A stretch of 64,000 nt of DNA from Natronohydrobacter thiooxidans (lineage in GTDB: Bacteria > Pseudomonadota > Alphaproteobacteria > Rhodobacterales > Rhodobacteraceae). Positions 32,878 through 41,671 of the stretch are shown in pieces. Made by a program: the position numbers and the translations under genes. The notes under the pieces were generated by a model. It saw only the letters and a list, made by a program, of their open reading frames with translations. It was not told where the DNA came from and did no database searches. The stretch covers positions 124,001-188,000 of the forward strand of contig NZ_MJAP01000001.1 of NCBI RefSeq assembly GCF_001884735.1, given 5' to 3'. Each line of letters starts with the position of its first letter. Within the stretch, counting starts at the first letter, position 1.

Positions 32878-35061
32878 ATGACGATCCCCACGCCGCTACA
32901 GGACATGCTTGCCCGCGAAAAACGCGCGCGGTTGCGGGCGGAACGGCTGTATGAACAGGTACAGCGCGAGTTGCGCGCCGCGAATGAACGGCTGATGCAG
33001 CATGCCTATGCGCTGTCGGATCAGGTCATCGCGCAGCGCGAGGCGCTGATGCGCGCGCGCGACCGGGCCGAGAGCCTGGAAGGCGCGAACAGCCGCTATT
33101 CGCAGGATCTGTCGCTCGCCAATGAACGCCTGCGCGAAGCGGTTGAGACGCTGGAGGATGGTTTCGCGGTTTTCGACAAGGATCAGGTACTGATCCTCGC
33201 GAATCAGGCTTATCTGAGTGTATTTCGCGACTTTCCCGAAGTGCAGCCGGGGATCCGCTACAGGCGGATTGCCGAGATTTGCGCCTTCGAGGGGGTGGTC
33301 TTGCTGCAGGATATCGCACCAGAGGATTGGGTCGCGATGATGATGGCGCGCTGGAACAGCCCGACCATCGCGCCGGTGCAACTGGATTTCAGCACCGGGC
33401 TTTCCGTGCGTCTGGTCGAGCGTCGGGCGGGCAATGGCGATCTGGTCTCGCTGTCCAACAACATCACCGAAACCCTGCGCTACCAGTCGGAACTGATCGC
33501 CGCGCAGCAAAAGGCGGAAGCGGCGGCGGAGACCAAATCGGCCTTCCTTGCGAATATGAGCCATGAAATCCGCACGCCCATGAATGGCGTGATCGGCATG
33601 GCGGAACTGCTGGCCGAAACCGATCTGGATGACGAACAGCGCAGCTATACAGAAACCATCACCTCATCAGGGCAGGCGCTGGTCACGATCATCAATGACA
33701 TTCTGGATTACTCGAAGATGGATGCGGGCAAGATGGAACTGCATCCGGAAATCTTTGATCTGGAAAAGATGATCCATGATGTGCTGAGCCTGTTGACCCC
33801 TCGCGCGCGCGAAAAGTCCATCGAACTGATTGTCGATTATGACATGTTCCTGCCCGCTCGGCTGATCGCCGATCCGGGGCGGATGCGCCAGATCCTGACC
33901 AATCTGGTGGGCAATGCGGTGAAGTTCACGGAATCGGGCTATGTGCTGGTGCGGGCGCTGGGCATGGGCAGTTCCGCGCATGGCCAGATGGTGACACTCA
34001 CGGTCGAAGATACCGGGATCGGCATTTCCAGAGAGCATCAGGACCGTATCTTTACCGAGTTCAGCCAGGTCGAGGAAAGCGCCAGCCGCCGTTTCGAGGG
34101 GACAGGTCTGGGGCTGGCGATCACACGGCAGATCGTCTCGGCGATGGGCGGCAATATCTGGGTGGAATCCGATCCCGGAATCGGATCCTGCTTCGGGATT
34201 TCGCTGGAATTGCCGCTGTCGCCGGATCCCGGTCCGCTGGGGCCAGAGCCTTTGCCCAACACGATCCGGACCGTGCTGCTGATCAGCGACCATCTGATCA
34301 GCCGCGAGATCATCGCACGCCGTCTGCAGGCCGCAGGCGCGAAAATCCTGACCGCCACCCAGAGCGGCGTTGCGCTGCGCAACATCATCAATGCGCGGCC
34401 GGATCTGGCGCTCATTGATCAGGATCTGGGCACAGAACCGGTTGATACCGTGCTGGCAGAGCTGCGGGCGCATCGGGACGCCTTGCCGGTCATGCTCATG
34501 AGCTCCGATATGTCACAGGCGCGGGATCTGCTCGCGCGTGGCGATGTGCGGGCGGTCCTGCCCAAACCGCTGCTCTGGCGGGATCTGCTTGCCGCGCTGG
34601 GCACACCCGCGCCAGCGCCCGAAGACCACGACCAGCCCCCGGTCCTCCCGGAACCAACTGGTCGGGCGGATATCACCTTCCGGGTGCTTTATGCCGAGGA
34701 TAACAAGACCAACCAGCTTGTTTTCTCGAAGATGCTCAAGGGCCTGCCGCTGGATCTGCATATGGCGGATAACGGGCGGCAGGCCGTGGCGGATTTCGGC
34801 GCGCTGCATCCCGATATCGTCTTCATGGATGTGTCGATGCCGGAAATGGACGGGCGCGAGGCCACGCGACTGATCCGGGCGACAGAGGCGGGGCGCGATG
34901 TGCCGATCATCGCCCTCACCGCCCATGCGATGCAGGAAGAGATCGACCGCATCATGGGGGCGGGCATGAATGCAATGCTGACCAAGCCCCTGAAGAAATC
35001 CGAATTGCTGAGCGCCCTGCGCGATCACGCGCCGCCCGGTCTGTTCCCGCAGGCGGACTGA
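32878..35061 (+). CDS. Soluble hybrid histidine kinase
   Basis: A protein of 727 residues with no membrane helix. Order: coiled coil (residues 12-85), PAS-like domain (about 88-200: ETLEDGFAVFDKDQVLILAN), HisKA with the phospho-His in FLANMSHEIRTPMN, ATPase (NLVGNAVKF, VEDTGIGIS, FEGTGLGLAI), a degenerate receiver (residues 460-575, LALIDQDLG) and a canonical receiver (LYAEDNKTNQ, VFMDVSMPEMDG, ALTAHAM, LTKPL). It would autophosphorylate and then phosphorylate its own final receiver. No cognate regulator gene is next to it; the output partner is unknown. Confidence 0.92.
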   Translation: MTIPTPLQDMLAREKRARLRAERLYEQVQRELRAANERLMQHAYALSDQVIAQREALMRARDRAESLEGANSRYSQDLSLANERLREAVETLEDGFAVFDKDQVLILANQAYLSVFRDFPEVQPGIRYRRIAEICAFEGVVLLQDIAPEDWVAMMMARWNSPTIAPVQLDFSTGLSVRLVERRAGNGDLVSLSNNITETLRYQSELIAAQQKAEAAAETKSAFLANMSHEIRTPMNGVIGMAELLAETDLDDEQRSYTETITSSGQALVTIINDILDYSKMDAGKMELHPEIFDLEKMIHDVLSLLTPRAREKSIELIVDYDMFLPARLIADPGRMRQILTNLVGNAVKFTESGYVLVRALGMGSSAHGQMVTLTVEDTGIGISREHQDRIFTEFSQVEESASRRFEGTGLGLAITRQIVSAMGGNIWVESDPGIGSCFGISLELPLSPDPGPLGPEPLPNTIRTVLLISDHLISREIIARRLQAAGAKILTATQSGVALRNIINARPDLALIDQDLGTEPVDTVLAELRAHRDALPVMLMSSDMSQARDLLARGDVRAVLPKPLLWRDLLAALGTPAPAPEDHDQPPVLPEPTGRADITFRVLYAEDNKTNQLVFSKMLKGLPLDLHMADNGRQAVADFGALHPDIVFMDVSMPEMDGREATRLIRATEAGRDVPIIALTAHAMQEEIDRIMGAGMNAMLTKPLKKSELLSALRDHAPPGLFPQAD

Positions 35062-35072
35062 GAGCCAAGCGG

Positions 35073-35846
35073 TCAGATTTCGCGCAGAAAGACCGGGGTG
35101 TCGGGTTCAGAGAGGCCCGGCGCGTAGCGATAGCCCGCAGTGTCGAAATCGCGCAGCGCGCCGGGATCGCTCAGGCGGTTTTCCAGAATGAAACGTGCCA
35201 TGGCGCCGCGCGCCTTCTTGGCAAAGAAGCTCACGACCTTCGCCTGCTCGCCCTCGCGCTGGTCCTTGAATACCGGCGAAATCACGCGCGGGCGCAGCGC
35301 CGCGCGATCCACCGCGCCGAAATATTCCTGCGAGGCGCAGTTCACCACGATCTCGCTGCCCGCTGCATCGGCTGCGTCATTCAGCGCCTCTGCGATCCGG
35401 CTGCCCCAATAGTCATAAAGCGAGGCCCCGCGCGCGGTTTTCAGGCGGCTGCCCATTTCCAGCCGGTAGGGCTGCATCGCATCGAACGGGCGCAGCAGGC
35501 CATAAAGGCCCGAAAGGATGCGCAGGTGATCCTCTGCCCAGGCCAGCGCATCCGCGTCGAGCGATTGCGCGTCCAGCCCGGTATAGGTGTCGCCATTGAA
35601 GGCATGGATCGCCGGGCGCGTGACCTCTGGCGCGGGGGCACCGGCGAACCTCTCGAACCGCTCAAGGTTCAGCTGCGCGAGATTGTCACTGATCTTCATC
35701 AGGGTCTTCAGACCCTCGGCACCGATCTTGCGGGCCTCGCGCGCCAGCGCAACGGCGTCTTGCTGGAAATCGGGCGTGCTGAGGGCTTTGAGCGTGCCTC
35801 TGTGCGACCAGTCGAGTTTCTTGGCGGGCGAGAGAACAACAAGCAT
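35073..35846 (-). CDS. yaaA: YaaA / UPF0246 family protein
   Basis: A protein of 257 residues. The opening MLVVLSPAKKLDW, then ISGLYGLLRPFD-like ILSGLYGLLRPFDAMQPYRLEMG, and NCASQEYFGAV match YaaA. In E. coli this protein lowers the damage caused by hydrogen peroxide, probably by limiting free iron. Conserved Lys/Glu/Asp near the N-terminus are intact. It is convergent with the hybrid kinase, 11 bases away; the 160-base spacer upstream shows nothing notable. Confidence 0.92.
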   Translation of the reverse strand: MLVVLSPAKKLDWSHRGTLKALSTPDFQQDAVALAREARKIGAEGLKTLMKISDNLAQLNLERFERFAGAPAPEVTRPAIHAFNGDTYTGLDAQSLDADALAWAEDHLRILSGLYGLLRPFDAMQPYRLEMGSRLKTARGASLYDYWGSRIAEALNDAADAAGSEIVVNCASQEYFGAVDRAALRPRVISPVFKDQREGEQAKVVSFFAKKARGAMARFILENRLSDPGALRDFDTAGYRYAPGLSEPDTPVFLREI

Positions 35847-36006
35847 CCGTGCGCAATTCCTAGTGGAAAACTGGCGCCAACCTAGCCCTTGCGCGGTGAT
35901 TGTCCAGTGTCCTTCATGTCGCAGGGGTAAATCTGCCCTTGCCCGTCTTGCCCTTTGCGCGCCGCCCCCTTAGGTTTGCGCAAGACCCCGGTGCGAGGAG
36001 CGTGCG

Positions 36007-36294
36007 ATGCTGTCCCTGATCCAGATTCTGCTGCTTGTGTTGAACGTGGCGCAGTTCATCATCATCGTGCATATCATCCTGAGCTGGCTGATCAATTTCA
36101 ATGTGCTCAGCCTGCGCTCGCCGATTGTGGCCTCGATCTGGGACGGGCTGAACCGGCTGCTTGAGCCCGCCTACCAGCGTATCCGCCGGTTCCTGCCCGA
36201 TATGGGCGGGATCGATCTGGCGCCGCTGGTCGCGCTGATCGCGGTCTATGCCATCCGCATCGTGCTGATCAATAATATCGGTGTCTTTGTCTGA
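36007..36294 (+). CDS. yggT: YggT family membrane protein
   Basis: A protein of 95 residues with two membrane helices (residues 2-26 and 68-90) and the conserved loop LRSPIVASIWDGLNRLLEPAYQRIRRFLP, cited by the core LEPAYQRIRRFLP. YggT proteins are found near division and secretion genes in many bacteria, and their function is not firmly known. It precedes recQ with a four-base gap to the chosen recQ start. Confidence 0.88.
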   Translation: MLSLIQILLLVLNVAQFIIIVHIILSWLINFNVLSLRSPIVASIWDGLNRLLEPAYQRIRRFLPDMGGIDLAPLVALIAVYAIRIVLINNIGVFV

Positions 36295-36298
36295 CCTC

Positions 36299-38344
36299 AT
36301 GACGGATACAGGTTCGGTCCTGTCGCGGGTCTTCGGCTTTTCCGCCTTTCGCCCCGGTCAGGCGGAAATCGTGGATGCCGTTCTGGGCGGTCTGGACACG
36401 CTTGCGATCATGCCCACGGGCGGCGGCAAGTCGCTGTGCTACCAGCTTCCGGCGCTATGCCGCGAGGGGCTGACCGTGGTCATCTCGCCGCTGATTGCGC
36501 TCATGCGCGATCAGGTGCGCGGGTTGCAGGAACTGGGCGTGTCGGCAGGGGCGCTGACCTCTGGCAATACCGAGGCCGAGACGGATGCCGTCTATCAGGC
36601 GCTCTCGCGCGGTGAGATGAAACTTCTCTATATCGCGCCCGAGCGGCTGGCCGGGTCGGCGACACTCGATCTGCTGCGGCGCTCGAATTGCAGCCTGATT
36701 GCCGTGGATGAGGCGCATTGCGTCAGCCAGTGGGGCCATGATTTCCGCCCCGATTACCTGCGTCTGGGCGATCTGCGCCGCAGTCTCGATGTGCCGCTGG
36801 CCGCGTTCACCGCGACCGCAGATGCCGAAACCCGCGCCGAGATCATCAAGCGGCTGTTCGACGGGCGCGCGCCGCAGGTTTTTCTGCGCGGTTTTGACCG
36901 GCCCAATATCCGGCTGAATTTCGCGGTCAAGGACAGCCCGCGCAAGCAGCTCATGGCCTATGCCAGCGCCCGCAAAGGGCAGGCCGGGATCATCTATTGC
37001 GCCACCCGCGCCCGGACCGAGGCGCTGGCGCAGGCGCTGACCGAGGCGGGCCATAACGCCCGCGCCTATCATGGCGGGATGGAAGCGCATGCAAGGCGCA
37101 TGGTCGAGGAATTGTTCCAGCGCGAGGATGACCTGATCGTGGTCGCGACCATCGCTTTCGGCATGGGCGTGGACAAGCCCGATATCCGCTGGGTCGCCCA
37201 TGCCGATCTGCCGAAATCCATTGAAAGCTATTATCAGGAAATCGGTCGCGCGGGCCGTGACGGGGCGCCTGCCGATACGCTGACCCTGTTCGGCCCCGAT
37301 GATATCCGCCTGCGCCGCGCCCAGATTGATGAAAGCCCCGCGCCGATGGAACGCAAGCAGGCCGATCACGCGCGGCTGAACGCGCTTCTGGGGCTGGCAG
37401 AGGCCGTGCAATGCCGCCGTCAGGTGCTGCTGTCCTATTTCGGCGAGGTGTCACAGCCTTGCGGGAATTGCGACCTCTGCGCGAGCCCGGTCAAGCTGTT
37501 CAACGCGACAACCCCGGTGCGCAAGGCGCTGTCGGCGGTTCTGCGCACTGGCGAAAGCTTTGGCGCGGGCCATCTGATCGACATACTGACCGGCACTGCA
37601 ACCCCCAAGGTCACGCAGCGCGGCCATGATGCGCTGCCGACATTCGCGGTGGGCCGCGATCTCAGCCGCGCCAAATGGCAGGCGGTGTTCCGGCAGATGA
37701 TGGGGCGCGACCTGATCCGCCCGGACCCCGAACGCCACGGTGCCCTGCGCATGACCGACGCCGCCCGCCCCATCCTGCGCGGCGAGGCAGAGATCCATCT
37801 GCGCGAGGATACGATCGCGCGCGCGAAGGACGGGCCTGTGGTCAAGGCGCTGGTCTCGGAAGAGGATGCGCCGCTTCTCTCGGCGCTGAAAGCGAAACGC
37901 CGCGCCCTCGCGGAAGAGGCGCGCGTTCCCGCCTATGTGATCTTCACCGACCGCACTTTGATCGAGATGGCCGAGACCCGCCCGCGCGACATGGACGCGA
38001 TGGCGCGGATCTCGGGCGTGGGCGCGAGCAAGCTGGAACGCTACGGCGCACTGTTTCTGGAAGTGATCACCGGGGCCGCGCCTGACGCCCAGCATCCCCA
38101 GCGGCGCAAGCTGGCCGGGCGTGATGCGGGCGGGCTTTATGACGAGTTGTTCGAGATCGCGCGCGGGCTGGAACGCGGCGCGGATGGCACCGGAAAGCTG
38201 CTGACGCTTTCGCCCGCCCTCCTGCGCGCGATTGCCGAGGCGCGGCCCGCCACCGAGGCCAGCCTAGCACGGATCAAGGGCATGGATGCCGCGCGGGTCG
38301 AACGTTTCGGCGGCGCGATTCTGGAACGGCTGCAGATGTTGTGA
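36299..38344 (+). CDS. recQ: ATP-dependent DNA helicase RecQ
   Basis: A protein of 681 residues. Helicase motifs in order: FRPGQAEIVDAV, Walker A PTGGGKSL, DEAHC (motif II), FTATA (III), ATIAFGMGVDKPDIRWVAH (V) and YYQEIGRAGRDG (VI). A zinc-binding segment follows (CRRQVLLSYF then CGNCDLC), then an RQC winged helix and HRDC domains near the C-terminus (MARISGVGASKLERYG and IKGMDAARVERFGG, suggesting two HRDC repeats). It unwinds recombination and repair intermediates. The ATG at 36299 is chosen; a GTG at 36281 that overlaps yggT is possible. Confidence 0.95.
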   Translation: MTDTGSVLSRVFGFSAFRPGQAEIVDAVLGGLDTLAIMPTGGGKSLCYQLPALCREGLTVVISPLIALMRDQVRGLQELGVSAGALTSGNTEAETDAVYQALSRGEMKLLYIAPERLAGSATLDLLRRSNCSLIAVDEAHCVSQWGHDFRPDYLRLGDLRRSLDVPLAAFTATADAETRAEIIKRLFDGRAPQVFLRGFDRPNIRLNFAVKDSPRKQLMAYASARKGQAGIIYCATRARTEALAQALTEAGHNARAYHGGMEAHARRMVEELFQREDDLIVVATIAFGMGVDKPDIRWVAHADLPKSIESYYQEIGRAGRDGAPADTLTLFGPDDIRLRRAQIDESPAPMERKQADHARLNALLGLAEAVQCRRQVLLSYFGEVSQPCGNCDLCASPVKLFNATTPVRKALSAVLRTGESFGAGHLIDILTGTATPKVTQRGHDALPTFAVGRDLSRAKWQAVFRQMMGRDLIRPDPERHGALRMTDAARPILRGEAEIHLREDTIARAKDGPVVKALVSEEDAPLLSALKAKRRALAEEARVPAYVIFTDRTLIEMAETRPRDMDAMARISGVGASKLERYGALFLEVITGAAPDAQHPQRRKLAGRDAGGLYDELFEIARGLERGADGTGKLLTLSPALLRAIAEARPATEASLARIKGMDAARVERFGGAILERLQML

Positions 38345-38411
38345 CGCAACGATTGCCTTGACGCGGGCGCGCGCAGGGCCCAAGGCGCTGTCCCGACACA
38401 GGAGCCGCGCC

Positions 38412-38942
38412 ATGTATCCGATCTTCCGTTTCCTCAAGGAAATCTTCAAGTTCCGCAATGCGCCTGCCTTGGGACTCACCGAAACCCATATCTCGCATCA
38501 TCGCTGCTGGCCCTGGGATCTGGACCCGTGGATCGAACTGAACAATGGCCGCACGCTGACGCTCTATGATCTGGGGCGGATTCCGATGGGCATACGTTCA
38601 GGCCTGACCAGTATGCTGCGCACGCAGGGCTGGGGGATCACGGTGGCGGGCAATACCACGCGCTACCGCAAGCGGATCAAGGCGTTCCAGCGCTTCGAGA
38701 TGCGCTCGCGCTGTATCGGCTGGGATGCGCGGTTTTTCTATATCGAACAGGCGATGTGGCTGGGCGAGGATTGCGCCAATCATATCCTGATCCGCTCGGC
38801 CATCACCTCGGCACAGGGGATTGTCCCGCCTGCGCGCGTGCTGGAAGCGATGGGCCAGCCGCCGCAAAGCCCCGACCTGCCGGGCTGGGTACAAGCATGG
38901 ATCGCAGCAGATGCCGAACGGATCTGGCCGCCCGCGATCTGA
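38412..38942 (+). CDS. 4HBT-like thioesterase family protein
   Basis: A protein of 176 residues, start at MYPIFRFLKEIFK after GGAG. The patterns SHHRCWPWDLDPWIELNNGR (conserved D-x-D and NN) and YDLGRIPMG resemble hotdog-fold acyl-CoA thioesterases of the THEM6 type. The catalytic Asp seems present (DLDPW). The substrate is unknown. It lies 67 bases downstream of recQ and upstream of the peroxidase control region. No promoter or clear terminator is evident near it. Confidence 0.65.
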   Translation: MYPIFRFLKEIFKFRNAPALGLTETHISHHRCWPWDLDPWIELNNGRTLTLYDLGRIPMGIRSGLTSMLRTQGWGITVAGNTTRYRKRIKAFQRFEMRSRCIGWDARFFYIEQAMWLGEDCANHILIRSAITSAQGIVPPARVLEAMGQPPQSPDLPGWVQAWIAADAERIWPPAI

Positions 38943-38978
38943 TCAGTTACCCCGAAAACATATTCGGAAAATACAAGA

Positions 38979-38993
38979 TTAGAAATATTCTAA
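38979..38993. promoter_or_regulatory. Irr-like iron control box
   Basis: TTAGAAATATTCTAA (TTAGAA-ATA-TTCTAA) is a perfect palindrome. It closely matches the alphaproteobacterial iron control element bound by Irr, as I remember it (TTTAGAA-N3-TTCTAAA): here the flanks are ATTAGAA and TTCTAAA. It lies 96 bases before the cytochrome c peroxidase start. I recall peroxidase genes among Irr targets in Rhodobacteraceae. Confidence 0.6.
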
Positions 38994-38996
38994 ATC

Positions 38997-39010
38997 TTGA
39001 CCCAGATCAA
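38997..39010. promoter_or_regulatory. FNR-type box (FnrL-like)
   Basis: TTGACCCAGATCAA matches TTGAT-N4-ATCAA in 9 of 10 fixed bases. A weak -10-like TAGACG lies about 22 bases downstream, as expected for a class II FNR site centred near -41.5. It is three bases after the Irr-like palindrome, so both regulators could bind in overlap or side by side. Confidence 0.65.
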
Positions 39011-39088
39011 GGCGCATGACCTGCCGCCGCGCTAGACGTGATTCAGACGCGCGAAATCCGCAAGTTTGACCACGAACAGGAGGCTATC

Positions 39089-40075
39089 ATGACCCCCAGA
39101 CACCTGCACCGGCTTGGCGCGACCGCCATCGCGCTGGTGCTGAGTGCCACGGCAGTTCATGCCGAAGAGATCGCGGAATATATGGATTTCTTCGAGCCGC
39201 TGCCCTATCTGCCACCGATCCCGGCAGACAATACGATGACGCCGGAAAAGATCGAACTGGGCAAGATGCTGTTCTTTGAACCGCGCATCTCGGCCTCGGG
39301 CGTGATTTCCTGCGCCACCTGCCACAACCCGGCGCTGGGCTGGTCCGACCGTATCCCGCGCGCTGTGGGCCATGGCGGTCAGGTGGGCGAGCGCAACACG
39401 CCCACCGTGCTGAACTCGGGCTTCCTTGGTGCGCAGTTCTGGGACGGGCGCGAGCCGGATCTGGAGGGCCAAGCGCTGGGGCCAATTCAGGCCGATATCG
39501 AAATGAACATGACCCTGGCCGAGGCTATCGAGCGGCTCAAGGAATTCGATATCTATCACCAGCATTTCGCTGCCGCCTTCCCGGAGGATCCCGATCCGAT
39601 CAATCAGGGCAATGTGGCGCTGGCGATTGCCGCTTTCGAGCGCACGCTGAACACGCCGAACTCGCCGCTCGACCGGTTCCTTGCCGGTGACGTGCAGGCA
39701 ATGACCAGCCAGCAGGTCGAGGGGATGAAACTCTTTGTCGATGCCGGTTGCGTGGCTTGCCACAATGGTCCGGCCTTCACCGACAGCAATTATCACCGTT
39801 TCGAACTGCCCGGATCGCGCGATGAGGGCCGTTTCCTTGTCACCGGCGACGAGAATGACCGATTCGCCTTCCGCACGCCCACATTGCGCAACGTGGCCGT
39901 CACCTATCCGTATTTCAACAATGGATCGGTCGATAATCTGCGGGATGCGATCCAGCTTATGGGTCAGCAGATGCTCGGGCAGGATTTCGCGGAAGACGAG
40001 CTCGCCAGCCTCGTGGCCTTCATGGACGCGCTGACCGGGGAAATGCCGCATATCGAGATCCCGGCCCTGCCGTGA
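39089..40075 (+). CDS. Dihaem cytochrome c peroxidase
   Basis: A protein of 328 residues. The start at MTPRHLHRLG has a good AGGAGG, giving a signal peptide that ends near residue 26 (ATAVHAEE). Two c-type haem sites are visible: CATCHNPALGWSD and CVACHNGPAFTD. HGGQVGERNTPTVLN, FWDGREPDLEGQALGPI and NGSVDNLRDAIQLM are typical of bacterial diheme peroxidases (CcpA/CcpR), which reduce hydrogen peroxide in the periplasm. A MauG-type role is less likely with this length and context. Control by Irr and FNR fits oxygen and iron signals. Confidence 0.88.
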   Translation: MTPRHLHRLGATAIALVLSATAVHAEEIAEYMDFFEPLPYLPPIPADNTMTPEKIELGKMLFFEPRISASGVISCATCHNPALGWSDRIPRAVGHGGQVGERNTPTVLNSGFLGAQFWDGREPDLEGQALGPIQADIEMNMTLAEAIERLKEFDIYHQHFAAAFPEDPDPINQGNVALAIAAFERTLNTPNSPLDRFLAGDVQAMTSQQVEGMKLFVDAGCVACHNGPAFTDSNYHRFELPGSRDEGRFLVTGDENDRFAFRTPTLRNVAVTYPYFNNGSVDNLRDAIQLMGQQMLGQDFAEDELASLVAFMDALTGEMPHIEIPALP

Positions 40076-40097
40076 TACGCGCGACGTCTTGACACAG

Positions 40098-40133
40098 CCG
40101 ACCCGCCCGCCGGGCGGGTCGGATTGCTTTTTG
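40098..40133 (+). terminator. Terminator after the peroxidase gene
   Basis: CCGACCCGCCCG (40098-40109) pairs perfectly with CGGGCGGGTCGG (40111-40122), followed by a T-rich stretch (ATTGCTTTTT). It ends the peroxidase transcript. Confidence 0.88.
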
Positions 40134-40311
40134 CGTTTCCCGCAATGCCCCCAAGGGCATTTGCCGCCATCCGCAGGATTACACAAAAAGTCTATAGTCA
40201 TTTTGTCGCCTTGCGCATTTCCGCGCAGGCCCTATTTTCACAAGTCATCAAGGCGAGATTCGCGCTTCCGTGGCGCTGTGTATCAGGGCCTTTGTGGATG
40301 AGGAGAGTGCA

Positions 40312-40731
40312 ATGACCTTTTTGAAATCTATCGCCGTGGCTGCGGCACTTCTGCCCTTCGGCAGCCTTGCGCATGCAGGTGATGCTGCAGAAGGTGAGCA
40401 GGGTTTCCGCCAATGCGCAAGCTGTCATGGCATAGCGTCGCCCGATGGCGAGGTGATCCAGCGCGTGTCTCCGACCGGGCCGAATCTCTATGGTGTGGCC
40501 GGACGTCAGGCCGGAACCTATGAGGGCTATGCGCGCTTCTCGGGGGCGATCATGGCCGCAGGTGAAGCTGGAGTCGTCTGGGACGAAGAGAATTTCGTGG
40601 CTTTTGTCAGTGACCCAAGCGGTTTCCTGCGCGAAGTCACCGGCGATTCGCGCGCCCGGTCGAACATGAACCATCGTCTGCGGGGCTCTGCCGAAGATAT
40701 CTACGCCTATCTGTCGCAATTCGGCAGCTGA
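40312..40731 (+). CDS. Periplasmic class I cytochrome c
   Basis: A protein of 139 residues, start at MTFLKSIAVAAALL after GAGGAG, with a signal peptide to about residue 21 (LAHAGDA). One haem site CASCH (residues 37-41) and a likely Met ligand near residue 120 (SNMNHRL). The helix YAYLSQF closes the fold. It may donate electrons to the neighbouring peroxidase; this is inference. The gene has its own 236-base upstream region, separated from the peroxidase by a terminator. That region contains a possible TTGCGC ... TATTTT promoter. Confidence 0.83.
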   Translation: MTFLKSIAVAAALLPFGSLAHAGDAAEGEQGFRQCASCHGIASPDGEVIQRVSPTGPNLYGVAGRQAGTYEGYARFSGAIMAAGEAGVVWDEENFVAFVSDPSGFLREVTGDSRARSNMNHRLRGSAEDIYAYLSQFGS

Positions 40732-40764
40732 TCCCTTCGTCAGAACATGACCTGAAATTGAAGC

Positions 40765-40792
40765 AACCCGCCGAATCTTCGGCGGGTTTTCT
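40765..40792 (+). terminator. Terminator after the cytochrome c gene
   Basis: AACCCGCCGA (40765-40774) pairs with TCGGCGGGTT (40779-40788), with a four-base loop and a following TTCTT tract. Confidence 0.85.
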
Positions 40793-40903
40793 TGTGACCG
40801 TCGCGTTTTCGGTGTGTTCAACTTGCGCCAGCGCAAGGACGCGGGGGTTGCAAGCTGCGATGATGCTGGTTCAGGCTTGGTCATGCCATGAAAGGAGACA
40901 GCC

Positions 40904-41656
40904 ATGTTCGATTTTTCCGGGAAAACCGCCATTGTGACAGGGGCCGCATCAGGGATTGGCGAGGCCATCGCGCTGGAGCTCGCGGCCTCGGGGGCGCATG
41001 TGATCGTGTCCGATCTTGACGCCGACCATTGCGATCAGGTGGTGGCCACGATTCTGGATCGCGGCGGCAAGGCCACGGCTTTCGCTGCAGATGTGGCCGA
41101 TCCGGCGGCAATGGAAGCACTCGTCGCCTGCGCCGAATCCGAGACCGGCGCGCTGCATCTGGCGGTGAATAATGCAGGCATTGGCGGCGTGCAGGCACCC
41201 ACGGGCGAGTATCCGCTCGACGCCTGGCACAAGGTCATCAACGTAAACCTGAACGGGGTGTTCTACGGGATGCGCTATCAGATCCCGGCCATGGAACGCG
41301 CGGGCGGGGGTGCGATTGTCAATATGGCCTCGATCCTCGGCTCGGTCGGCTTCGCCAACTCCTCGGCCTATGTGGCCAGCAAACATGCGCTTCTGGGGCT
41401 GACCAAAACAGCGGCGATGGAATATGCGGCCAAGGGGATCAGGGTCAATTCGGTGGGGCCTGCCTTCATCGCGACCCCGCTTCTGACCAATAATCTCAGT
41501 CAGGACATGCTCGATGGTCTGGCCGGGCTGCATCCGATTGGCCGGATCGGCACGCCCGAGGAAGTCTCGGCCCTGACCTGTTTCCTGCTCTCGGAGCGGG
41601 CGAGTTTCATCACCGGCAGCTATCATCTGGTCGATGGCGGCTATACCGCGCCCTGA
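40904..41656 (+). CDS. SDR-family dehydrogenase (canonical)
   Basis: A protein of 250 residues. Cofactor-binding TGAASGIG (residues 12-19), Asp in DLDAD (favouring NAD), NNAG at residue 90, catalytic Ser in NMASILG, YVASK (Tyr and Lys intact), and the C-terminal LVDGGYTAP. The start follows AAGGAG. Substrate unknown. It is followed 15 bases later by a P-type ATPase gene, with which it may share a transcript. Contrast the SDR-like protein at 7368-8114, which lacks these catalytic residues. Confidence 0.9.
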   Translation: MFDFSGKTAIVTGAASGIGEAIALELAASGAHVIVSDLDADHCDQVVATILDRGGKATAFAADVADPAAMEALVACAESETGALHLAVNNAGIGGVQAPTGEYPLDAWHKVINVNLNGVFYGMRYQIPAMERAGGGAIVNMASILGSVGFANSSAYVASKHALLGLTKTAAMEYAAKGIRVNSVGPAFIATPLLTNNLSQDMLDGLAGLHPIGRIGTPEEVSALTCFLLSERASFITGSYHLVDGGYTAP

Positions 41657-41671
41657 CGCAATGGGGCAGGC

